Below are positions 19,602-28,896 of a stretch of DNA of 64,000 nt, piece after piece. The stretch is from contig CAJNDS010002768.1 of NCBI GenBank assembly GCA_905221605.1, positions 229,501 to 293,500 of the forward strand, given 5' to 3'. The stretch comes from Symbiodinium natans. Its lineage: Eukaryota > Sar > Dinophyceae > Suessiales > Symbiodiniaceae. A program made the translations under genes and the position numbers. Numbering within the stretch: position 1 is the stretch's first letter; each line of letters starts with the position of its first letter. Under the pieces are notes generated by a model, which ran no database searches, was not told the origin of the DNA, and saw only the letters and a list, made by a program, of their open reading frames with translations.

Positions 19602-22600
19602 TTAGTAAAGGAGCTCCAGGCGCTTGAGCCGGTACTTAGGGTTTAGGGTTTAGGGTTAAAGGGTTAAGCAGGGTGAAAAAAGGGGCAAATCCTGGTGGCC
19701 AGCCGCTCGGGCTTTGTGTCATGTTGCCCTAAACCCAAAACCCAAACCCAAAACCCTAACCCTAAACCCTAAATCCTAAACCCTAAACCCTAAACCCTGT
19801 GGTTCGAGCTTTCAAGCTTTAAGGCCTCCTAGGGCTGAAGTTTGGCGTTCAGGCTTGCTCGGGTTTAGGACGTATAGGAATGAATCAAAGGCTGCACGGT
19901 TTAGGGTTTAGGGTTTAGGGTTTAGGGCTTTAGGGCTTTAGGGCTTTAAGGCTTTAGGGCTTTAGGGCTTTAGGGCCCTTTAGGGCTCTTTAGGGCTTTT
20001 AGGGCTTTTAGGGCCTTTAGGGCTTTAGGGCTTTCGGGCTTTCGGGCTTTAGGGCTTGGGACACGGAGGGTGGGCGAGTTGTGCTGTTAAGGCCCCGACG
20101 AACAGCTCACGACGAGCTTTTTCCAGCTGGCGGAGCTTCCCCTGCGGAGCAGCTACAATAAACTCCGGAAAAAATCTGCAACATGGTGTATGGACGATTA
20201 GAGCTGGGATTCCCTTTAGCATACCTTTTGGGGTATGGGGATAAGGATGTTCCAACTTGTTGAACCCTGAACCCTGAACCCTGAACCCTGAACCCTGAAC
20301 CCTGAACCCTAAACCCTAAACCAACACCCCAAACCCTAAACCTTCAAACCCTAAACCCTAAACCCTAGACCCTAGACCCTAAACCCTAAACCCTAAACCC
20401 TAAACCCTAAACCCAAAACCCTAAACCCTAAACCCTAGTCCGTCAGGCTTCAGATGCAGGACCAGAAGATGCGGCAGCTCGCGTTTCTTTTGTAGACTTC
20501 ATCTTATCATTTTTAGGGTTTAGGGCCGTTTAGGGTTTAGGTCTTTTTCTGATTGTTATTTGGGATGTTCCCCCTTACACTGGCAGCCCTTAATAGGGAT
20601 TATAATGGGGGGGGTACTACAATCCATATTAAGGACTGCTAGTGTACAGGGGAACATCCCTAACACTAACCCTAAGCCCTAAACCCGAAACCCTAAACCC
20701 TGAACCCTAAACCTGTTTACGTACATAAACCTTGAAGCTGAACTGGTTCTACTGAGCGTCATGCTCAAGCTTAGAGAGACCACGAGGGGACACTTGGCAC
20801 AATCCTCCCACTAAGAGATATAAAGGGTGACCCCTAGAAAGGACCCTGATTCCCATATATGATCCAAGGTCCCTCGCAAGGGTCCCTCAGCCGCATTTAG
20901 TCCCTTGAATCCTCCCAACACCCACCCAACATCCCAATGCTCTTTTCTGCTGCTCGGCTAGGTTTCAGTGTTGACATAACAAGCAGAAAACTACACTGAA
21001 CCCTACACTCTAAACCCTAAACCTTAGCCCAAATCCCGCGCAGGAGGCTACACCCGGTAGTTACTTTCAAAGAAATCCTGTAAAGGTACTCTTATCTTAA
21101 GCACCCTCCGAAAAAAAACACGCAAAATAGCCATCCCTAAATTGCCCTTACAAGGATTTGTTTTTCATTTTTTTGGTTTCTTCAGATCATTTTTTAAAGA
21201 ACTCAAAAAAACACAAAAAGAGACTGAAACCCCCAAGCCCGGCCAGGCACCGAATCGCCCAGACCGCAATAGACACGCCTCCGGGCTTTGGGGGCTTTTA
21301 AGGGGTTTAAGGGTTGAGGGGTGGAGGGTTTAGGGTTGAGGCTTTCGGGTTTTAGGGGTTCAGGGGTTGAGGGTGTAGGCTGTATAGGGCTTAGTTATGG
21401 GTCTTATAGGATCCTTAAGCCCTGAACCCGAAACCCTTTAGGGCTTTTAGGGGTTGGGTTGGGACGTTCCCCTACTAACAGTCCTTCATAAGGACTGCAA
21501 TAAGGGGTACTCTAATCCCCATTAAGTACTACTAGTATTAGGGGGAACATCCCAAGGTTAGGGTCCCAGGGCCCCTGGCCGCAAGCTCTGCAATCTTGGC
21601 ATCGTTGGCGCTTTCACCGCTGACGTCCGCCTGGCTCAAAGCCCACCTCCCCCAGGGCCCTGGAAATCAACCGTAAATCCCTAAGCCCTATAAACCCTAA
21701 ACCATGAACCCTAAACCCGCAAAACCCAGACCCTGAAATTCTCCTCTAAGTTCTTAAAATTCAGAAGCCCAGAGCGGCTGGAGTTCACGCCCCCCCCCCC
21801 CCACACCCCAAATCCATCAAACCAGAATCGGACTACTGAATGCCGCTCCAATTCCTTTCAAAGGCCCTCTCAACTTCGCTTGTTCGGTGTTGTAGGTGTA
21901 GGTCTCATTTTGGGGCTTCTGCGTTCAGACTTTGTGATGTCCGGGAACACCCTGAATGTCCCTAAACCCTAAACCCTAAACCCTAAACCCTAAAACCCTA
22001 AACCCTATTTAAACCCTAAACCCTAAACCCTGAACCGCAGAGCCTTAAGGCTGATGGTCGGGGGGGTCAGAAATTCCAGGTGAAAAAACCGGAGCCTCCA
22101 GAAGTTTTCGCTCCTCCTCGCGCAGCTTCGCGAGCTGAGATGACGCCTTCGGGTTTAGGGTTTAGGGTTTAGGGTTTAGGGTTTAGGGTTTAGGGTATAG
22201 CGTTTAGGGTTTAAGGTTTAGGGTTTAGGGTTCGGGGGTGAAAGATCAAGAGCTCAGAAGGATCAGCAGGGGCCCCCCACTGTTCTGACTTGGCGAAGGA
22301 GGGCTTCAACCAGGCTTTAGTTTCTCATGGGTCGGAAATCATCACCCCTAAAGGGCTTCGGGTTTAGGCTTGAGGGTCGGATTTAGGGCTTAGCAGCCCT
22401 AAACCCTAAACCCGGCGAGGGCATAGGGTTTAGGGTTTCGGGTTTAGGGTTTAGGGTTCCGCTTGGAAGTCTATCCTGGGGCCCCTAGCTTGAGAAGCAT
22501 GGATTGCGACTTTGGTGTTCCTAATCCAATAGACCTTATACCCCAAACCCTAAACCCCAAACCCTAAACCCTAAACCCTAAGCCCTACACCCCAATCCCC

Positions 22601-22800
22601 AAACCCCAAACCCCAAACCCCAAACCCAAAACCCCAAACCACAAACCCTAAACCCCAAACCCTAAACCCTAACCCTAAACCCGGAACCCTAAACCCTAGA
22701 CCCCAACCCCGAAACCCTAAACCCTAGGAACCCCCAGCTGCCTCGGAGGCTGGGAAGGCGGCCTCGCGAAGCCGTCCCTTGGCTTTGGCCTTGCTTTTGA
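19602..22800 (-). CDS. Coiled-coil-rich unknown gene, with stop
   Basis: Minus exons: 22800-22733 (LKSKAKAKGRLREAAFPASE), 22515-22465 (KVAIHASQARGPRIDFQA), 22145-22090 (ASSQLAKLREEERKLLEAP), 21647-21567 (ADVSGESANDAKIAELAAR after a GAGCCAG acceptor), 20154-20065 (APQGKLRQLEKARRELFVGA) and a terminal exon 19636-19602 (KYRLKRLELLY, TAA at 19604-19602). Charged Lys/Arg/Glu/Leu-rich helices dominate; no domain is recognised. Two family III elements and one family VII element lie in its introns. The start codon and some exons (for example near 20500, where three frames are open) are unresolved. Confidence 0.45.
19918..20048 (+). repeat. Variant array GGGCTTTA
   Basis: After four TTTAGGG units the array switches to (TTTAGGGC)n with small length slips (GGGCCCTTTA, GGGCTTTTA), about thirteen units. 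It shows a telomere-type repeat mutated by one base and then expanded as an octamer. Confidence 0.85.
20160..20262 (-). mobile_element. Family VII small element
   Basis: The minus strand reads GTTGGAACATCCTTATCCCC, then CATACCCCAAAAGGTATGCT, and ends near CCGGAGTTTATTG. A second copy lies at 61968-62073 in the other orientation, with CTCCA/TGGAG ends. It is about 100 bases long, with a short inverted repeat AGCATACC/GGTATG in the middle. Confidence 0.65.
20560..20660. mobile_element. Family III small inverted-repeat element
   Basis: TTGGGATGTTCCCCCTTACA at the left and TGTACAGGGGAACATCCC at the right. It lies between exons of the coiled-coil gene. Confidence 0.75.
21459..21555. mobile_element. 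Family III small inverted-repeat element
   Basis: TTGGGACGTTCCCCTACTAA at the left and TAGTATTAGGGGGAACATCC at the right, immediately before the exon at 21647-21567. Confidence 0.75.
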
Positions 22801-23189
22801 GGGTTTAGGGTTTAGGGTTTAGGGTTTTGGGTTTAGGGTTTTGGGTGTTGCGGTTCCAGTGCTCAGGGTTTCTATGATTCTACAGATTTTCAAGGTTCAG
22901 GTGTAGGGTGACGATGTTGGGGGTTGAAGGCTTGGTGGTTGATCCGCCTTTCCTTAAGAACGCTATAAAGACAGAGTCTGCCACAATAGCGACGCAAGAG
23001 CTGAAGCAGACCTTCGACAGATGAAAACCGACGCGGCAAACCTGTGTTTGGGAGTTACGAAAATAAGGGACCGCTACAATAGCCCCCGAATAGTAGGATT
23101 CCCTCTTTATGAGAACCCCAATAAGGTACCCCCCGAATTTCGGAAACCCCCCCCCCCCCCATTTCTCGTCGCACACAGCTTGCGAGCTC

Positions 23190-25484
23190 TTAGTACATGA
23201 TGTCTTGTGTGTTCATAACGTACACAAACAGCCTGTTTCTCACACTGGGCTTGTCTCGGGGCCCTCGTCCGTCAGGAATGCTGTTGTAGTAGTCCTCGAT
23301 GTGCTACGGCAAACAGCCGCTCGCTCGCATTTTGGCGAACTGTTCGGCCTCCCCCTTTCGTCCCTCTTCGGGGAAAGTCATGCAAGTGATCTTGTGTGGC
23401 GTGTTGCGCAACTGATCCTATAGACCCTAAACTATGAGCCTTCGCCCACCCAGAAGCTTAAACCCTAAACCCCCTAAACCCCAAAAACAAAAAAACAAAA
23501 ACCCCTACATCCCCGTAAAAGCCCTAAAGCCCCCAAACCCTAAAAGCCCTAAAGCCCCGTGAAACCCTAAGAAAAAACCCTGAAACCCAAGCATGGACGC
23601 GGCCAACAACTCCTTTTCAGGGCCCTCAAGTCGTTCGCACTGCGTGCATTTCACACCAACCATCGTTCCGCAAACATCACAAACCCAAGAACCGCAACAA
23701 CCCAAAGCCCTAAACCTTCTAAGCCTTCTAAGCACTAAGCACTAACAAAATAAGCCCATACAAGCCCAAAATTAGCAATGCTCAAACCCTAAAATCTGGA
23801 CCCTAAACCCTAAACCTGACAGCTCCTCGCCTCCGCATCGTCCAGCAACGTCGAGAGCACCTCCGAATGTGTGGGAGGCCAATAAGGTTTGTAGGGTCCA
23901 AGGCTTTATAGGATTTTGGGGTCTAGGGTTTAAGGGTTTTGGTTAATTATAAGGGTTTACGGTTTAGGGGTTTTGCTTTAGGGCTTTAGGGGTTAAGCTA
24001 AACCCTAAACCCTAAACCCTAAACCCTAAACCCTAAACCCTAAACCCTAAACCCTAAACCCTAAACCGGGCTTAGGTTTTAAAAGGGTTTAGGGTTTCGG
24101 GTCTATAGGGCTTATGCCTTAGGGTTTAGGGTTTATAGGGCTTAGGCTTAGGGATTTCCAGTGTGGGGTTTAGGGTTTAGGGTTTAGGGTTTAGGGTTTA
24201 GGGTTTAGGGTTTAGGGTTTAACTGCGCAACTATATGAACCTCCAATCAGCTCCTAGAGCGGGACGCAACTCATGAAAGTCTTCGAGGGTTTAGGGTTTA
24301 GGGTTTAGGGTTTAGGGTTTAGGGTTTAGCTAAACCCCAAAACCCTAAACCCTCCGAAACCCTAAACCCTCCGAAACCCTAAAAGGTCTCACCGAAATCG
24401 AACTTGAGGATGTCCGATGTAGAGGTCAACATTAAACCTCAGGCCATGTCCGTGCAAGATGCGATGCGCAGATGTTGGACTAAACCCCGAACCCTAAACC
24501 CGAAACCCCAAGCGGTGTTGCGTTGTCGTCGCGACAGGCAGGCCAAATGGCATGTTTCTATGCACCATGAGGTAGGCGCAGGCTGCACCAAGCGCAAAAA
24601 CCTTAACCCTGAAACCCCTAGAACGCTGAACCCTGAACCCTAAAGCCTAAACCCTAGCCCAAAACCCTAAACCCTAACCCCCAAAGCCAATCTCTCTTTT
24701 AGGAGCTTCGCCTGGCATCGGTAGCTCTGCATCATGATCGTGTCACTGGCAAGAACGGGCCTGTGCCGCCGGCTGCTTGAGCTCAACAGGGTTTAGGGCT
24801 TAGGGTTTAGGGCTTAGGGGTTAGGGTTTCGGGTTTAGCTTATGTGATTTTTGTTTTAGGGAGGTTCCTGGGCAAGTCGTAGTTTTCTTGAGGGTACCCC
24901 AGAAGAGGTTAATTTACAGGCGTGACCATGTCAAGTACGGCATCAGGCTCGGTAGGCTTAATGGGTTTGTGGGATGTGTTGGGCCTTTTGCGGTTCAGAG
25001 ATTGTGGCACACGGGCTTAGGGTTTAGGGTTAGGGCTTCGGGGGTTGTGATGATGACTATGTGTGCGTGGGCGCGGTCGCTGTTCTACAGCAGCATTCCC
25101 ATGTACATTCCAGTTACGGCCGGACTCCGCATAACAAAACGAAAGGATGCATTTGCAACCATCACATGTAGAGTTTCAGGCGTATGGAGATAACCCTAAA
25201 CCCTAAACCCTAGTTAAAACCTAACCCCTAAACCCTAAACCCTAAGCCCTAACCCCTGAGCCCTAAGCCCTAACCTCTGAGCCAACAGCCCAAGCAGTAT
25301 GTTCCCTTGCGGCCCCACTTGTTGCTTTGTGTCCGTCTGTGCCCCTGCAACGTCGTGAGTGGCCGCCGAATATCGTCTTCAGGGCTAAACTGAACCCTAA
25401 ACCCTAAACCCTAATCCCTAAACCCTAAATTATAAACCCTACACCTGTATGCTCCTCCAAATGGGTTTTGCTATGCCTCCCCAT

Positions 25485-25524
<40 letters not shown>

Positions 25525-26071
25525 ATTTCCCTGTGGCAGCGGCCGATCGCCCGCCAGCGTCAGGCGGTCGTAGAAATGACTGGCCAAGTGGTTCGGTTCA
25601 GGGCTTGGGGTATTAGGTATTAGGGTTTAGGGCATTATTTAGGTGTAGGGTGTCGGGCTTAGAGTACCCGACTTGATCAACTCGTTGAAACACAGGTCGC
25701 AAACCATAGGCCACCCGTTGCCCGAAATCCTACACCTCCAAACGTTAAGGCTTCAATTAGGAGCCTGGCTTTTCGGGCTTGGGGTTTAGGGTATGGGCCG
25801 CACAAGATGTGGAACTCTCCGGTTTAGGGTTACGGATTTAGGGTTTAGGATTTAGGGTTTAGGGTTTAGGATTTAGGGTTTAGGGTTTAGGATTTAGGGT
25901 TTAGGGCTTAGGGTTTAGGATTTAGGGTTTAGGGTGTAGTGTTCTCCAGAGGACAGAAGGCGTGAGGATCCCCACTGCAGCATCGCAGGGGGAAAACTAT
26001 GCGAAGACCGTTTTCCTTGCGCTGGAAGCACCCCTGCAGCGATCGCAAATATAACTACCAGACATCGTCAT
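23190..26071 (-). CDS. Cys-rich (CxxC) unknown protein, about fourteen exons
   Basis: Likely start ATG 26071-26069: MTMSGSYICDRCR. Then about 25830-25803 (EFHILCG), 25727-25665 (GWPMVCDLCFNELIKSG), 25600-25522 (HLASHFYDRLTLAGDRPLPQ), 25343-25283 (KWGRKGTYCLGCW), 25177-25045 (TCDGCKCILSFCYAESGRNW), 24997-24916 (TEPDAVLDMVTP, donor GTAAAT), 24790-24680 (ASDTIMMQSYRCQAKLLKER), 24600-24523 (CAYLMVHRNMPFGLPVATTT), 24420-24380, 24290-24235 (EDFHELRPALGADWR), 23880-23818 (SEVLSTLLDDAEARS), 23703-23590 (WVCDVCGTMVGVKCTQCERL) and 23411-23190, ending RNRLFVYVMNTQDIMY and TAA. Repeated CxxC pairs suggest zinc-binding treble-clef or ribbon modules; no named family is recognised. The final exon carries an in-frame TAG at 23306-23304. 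The exon set is inferred by order and strand. Confidence 0.55.
25487..25521 (+). repeat. GA microsatellite
   Basis: About 17 GA dinucleotides. They lie just downstream, in minus reading, of the exon ending near 25522. Confidence 0.95.
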
Positions 26072-26286
26072 GGCGGCTAGCAAACGTCTTGAACCGGCAG
26101 CAGCCCCAAAAGACATGACCGAGCACCAGCCGCTCCTTCTAGGGCGGCGCAGGACCCTGCGAATATAGGGGGCTGAATAATTAGAATAGGGCATGTTTTT
26201 TTTTTTTTTGGGGGGGGGGGGGGCTTATTATGGTATACTACAAAGGAATACGATTAGTAATTTTCCGACCCCTATATTGCGGCAGC

Positions 26287-27976
26287 TCACTTCTTCGCCG
26301 GGAAGACCTTGAGGACGGTCTTGCGGACTCTTGTGACCTTCTTGCCATACCATGAGGGGCTATTGGGCCTTCTAATCCTCATAATCAACCCTATGATATA
26401 AAAAGTGCCACTTCTTTTAAGGGGGTTAATAGGGTATAGAAGCGCCCGTCCTTCTTGCCATAGCCTTCGGGCTTCGACAGCAGCTTGTGACGCTCCTCTG
26501 TCGCAGAGGGCAGCTGGAATCCCAGGTCCTTCAGCTCCTTGGCCACGGGCCTCGGTGTCTGAGGATGGCAGCCGCAGCCTCAGTAGCCCAGTATACCATC
26601 TTCTAATAAGGGGCACCCTTTTTCTGGGGTTGGATACCTTATTATAAGGGAACCTTAAAACCCCCCTTTAAAAAAAAGGGAAAAGGGTACCTGACTGGGC
26701 TAACAAGCAGCAGAAGTAGACCACCGAGAAGCGCTCGCCTTTGAAGGGCTTCACCTCATGTGCCGTGTTTCCGTTGAAGAGGACCTCTGTCCGCCGCCAG
26801 TAATTACTGAATAGGAAAAAAAGGGGGGTTGAGGGCTTAGGCTTACAAGGGTCTGAAAAAGGGACCCCCTAAACCCTAAACCCTAAACCCTAAGCCCTAA
26901 ACCCTAAACCCTAAACCCTAAACCCTAAACCCTAAACCCTAAACCCTAAACCCTAAACCCTAAACCCTAAACCAAACCCACCCTAAAACCCTAAACCCTA
27001 AACCCTACCAAAAGGGAAGAGGTAGTATGGGCAGCCTAGGGACAAGGTTGCGCTTGATGTCCACCGTCTGCTTGGCATAGGAAGGCAAAGCACTCAGGCC
27101 CGTGGACTTGTCATCCTCCGGCCACACACTCAGCTCGCCCCCCGTGAAGCCTGGGTTGGCCGTTAACCCCCCCCCCCAAAAAAAAAATGTGTTTCTGTAC
27201 AAACATTGGGTTTAGGGTTTAGGGTTTAGGGTTTGGGGTTTAGGGCTATATATATATATATGTATATTTCTTGTTCTTTAGGGTATTTTGTCCCCTATAC
27301 ACCCATATAAGGAAATGATAACATATCCCAAAAAGCCATCCTAGAAGCTTCCGAAGGCCTGGATGAAGGAAGGGCCGAAGTTGTTCGCATCGCGGTGTCG
27401 CCGGGCTGCGTAGTTGCAGTTCAGGTTGATCCTCTACTCCCCCTTAGAACCTTAATAAAATTATATGTCTAATGTTCTCTTGGGGTTTATATAAACAAAA
27501 ATAAAAATTAGTAGTTCCAATATCCTCTTGGACTTGTTTTTTTCAACAGAAACTGAAACCCTAAACCCTAAACCCTAAACCCTAAACCCTAAACCCTAAA
27601 CCCTAAAATGATTCCCAAGGCGGATATAGGATCGAGGTCCACTTGAAGGAGGCAGCTGCGCTAGGGAGCCGCTGCTGCAACCACTTGTTCAACATCTTGG
27701 CCACGGAGACGTAGGCAGAGGTCGGCTTAGTCACGTGGATGCTGCCCATTCGATCCTTTTAGGCAGCATGTTCCTAAACCCTAAACCCTAAGCCCTAAAC
27801 CCTAAACCCTAAACCCTAAACCCTAAACCCTAAACCCTAAACCCTAAGTTAAACAAGCAAAAGGGCACCACTGTGGCTATCAAGGCTCCCTTAGCAAGCC
27901 CAAAGTGTCCGACTTGACCCAGTCTTGACCCTCGGGCATGACGTTCAGCCGGCCCATGTTCCTGCCCAAGAGGTGG
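26287..27976 (-). CDS. 2-oxoglutarate/Fe(II) oxygenase-like protein, C-terminal exons
   Basis: Exons: 27976-27884 (GRNMGRLNVMPEGQDWVKSD), 27760-27634 (SIHVTKPTSAYVSVAKMLNK), 27431-27352, 27150-27045, 26800-26705, 26550-26451 and 26337-26287 with TGA. Joined, they read TSINLNCNYAARRHRDANNF, GPSFIQAFGFTGGELSVWPE, LFNGNTAHEVKPFKGERFSV and LKDLGFQLPS, ending VTRVRKTVLKVFPAKK. HRD is the HxD iron pair, H of TAHEV the distal His and R of GERFS the 2-oxoglutarate Arg, in the order of a double-stranded beta-helix oxygenase. The GxxFTGGEL..W..DD texture recalls oxygenases I associate with protist and algal genomes; a TET/JBP-like relation is a guess. The tail is basic. The substrate is unknown. The junction between the second and third oxygenase exons is exact in frame; the one near 27045/26800 is not fixed. 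Confidence 0.75.
26338..26450 (-). other. Last intron of the oxygenase gene, flanked by 13-base direct repeat
   Basis: TATGGCAAGAAGG occurs at 26462-26450 and again at 26349-26337 (minus reading). Using AAG before the GACGGG donor and AAG before GTCACA as acceptor gives SKPEGYGKK joined to VTRVRKTV in phase 0. The 113-base intron has no telomere repeat. The duplicated exon sequence looks like a target-site duplication left by an inserted intron. Confidence 0.75.
26582..26703. mobile_element. Family II element filling an oxygenase intron
   Basis: AGTAGCCCAGTATACC at one end and TGACTGGGCTAAC at the other, with AAGGGGCACCC and AAAGGGTACC inside the ends. It occupies nearly the whole gap between the exons ending at 26705 and starting at 26550, so here the intron is essentially the element. 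Confidence 0.75.
26868..27008 (-). repeat. Telomere-type array in oxygenase intron
   Basis: CCCTAAA on the plus strand, about eighteen units with one interruption. It lies between the oxygenase exons at 27150-27045 and 26800-26705. Confidence 0.95.
27240..27345. mobile_element. Family VI small element next to an exon
   Basis: A (TA)n run is followed by GGGTATTTTGTCCCCTATAC, ACCCATATAAGGAAATGATA and AAAAAGCCATCCTAG. Related copies: 31830-31895, 53195-53270 and, weaker, 57320-57395. The end consensus is CCAAAAAGCCATCCTA. Confidence 0.5.
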
Positions 27977-28066
27977 GTTTAGGGTTTAGGGTTTAGGGTT
28001 TAGGGTTTAGGGTTCAGGGTTCAGGGTTTAGGGTTTAGGGGTTTGGGGTTTAGGGTTTAGGGGAGG

Positions 28067-28192
28067 CTAGACCCAGGAGTACCCTAGGAATAAAAGGGGT
28101 GCCCTTTCTGGTTGGGTGCCCTTTCTGGTTTAAAGGGGCCGAAGGGAACCCTACACCGAAAAAAAAGAGTAAGGGCCTACTCTGGGTCCTAG
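28067..28192. mobile_element. Family I element, best preserved copy
   Basis: CTAGACCCAGGAGTACCCTA at the left and GGGCCTACTCTGGGTCCTAG at the right are terminal inverted repeats of about 18 bases bearing CTAG at both tips. The internal TGCCCTTTCTGGTT segment is duplicated in tandem. Confidence 0.85.
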
Positions 28193-28896
28193 GAGGTCGG
28201 CTACCCTTAAGCTAGGGACCCCAAAGTCACGGGTACCGCCTTACGGTTTCGGGTTTAGGGTTTAGGGTTTAGGGAAAGCCTCGGATTGAAAGGGCGGAAA
28301 GATGAAAGGCTGTAGCGAACAAATGGTCTACTTTCAGGTTAAGCTGCGCGCTTTCGGACTAAGGGTCTCTAGGCCCTGGGTCTCCAGGTTTCGGAGCTCT
28401 GAGGCCTAGGGTCTAGGGCTTAGGGATGGTTTGGGGTTTAGGGTTTAGGGTTTAGGGTTTAGGGTTTAGGGTTTAGGGTTTAGGGTTTAGGGTTTGGGGT
28501 TTAGGGTTTAGGGTTGAGGGTTTCGGGTTTAGGGTTTAAGGTTTTAAAGATTCCAAAGGTAACGTAGGGGCCCGATGAGGAGTATATTAAGGGAACTCCT
28601 GAGGGGTACATCCTGAAAATTCCGAGCACGACTCCTAGGAACCCTAAACCCTTCAACCTCACACACTGCCCAACTGCAAACCCTCTGGGCAGAGAAATGC
28701 TGCTCTCTAAGCCACTACGATGCCTGACGAACCCTCCAAAAACTCAACAAATACTCTTCCTTAAAATGGCACTGTAGGGGTCGATTTCTGGGGGTCTCGG
28801 GCATACTGGAGTAAAAACCTTAACCCCAGGAACCCTAAACCCTAAACCCTAAACCCTAGACCCTAAACCCTAAACCCTAAACCCTTAAAACCAAAC

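Noticed and set aside
24692-24770. Plus-strand exon reading ELRLASVALHHDRVTGKNGP to a stop after a TTTTAG acceptor
   Set aside because: The minus frame over the same bases (ASDTIMMQSYRCQAKLLKER) is longer and agrees with its neighbours on the minus strand; plus not excluded.
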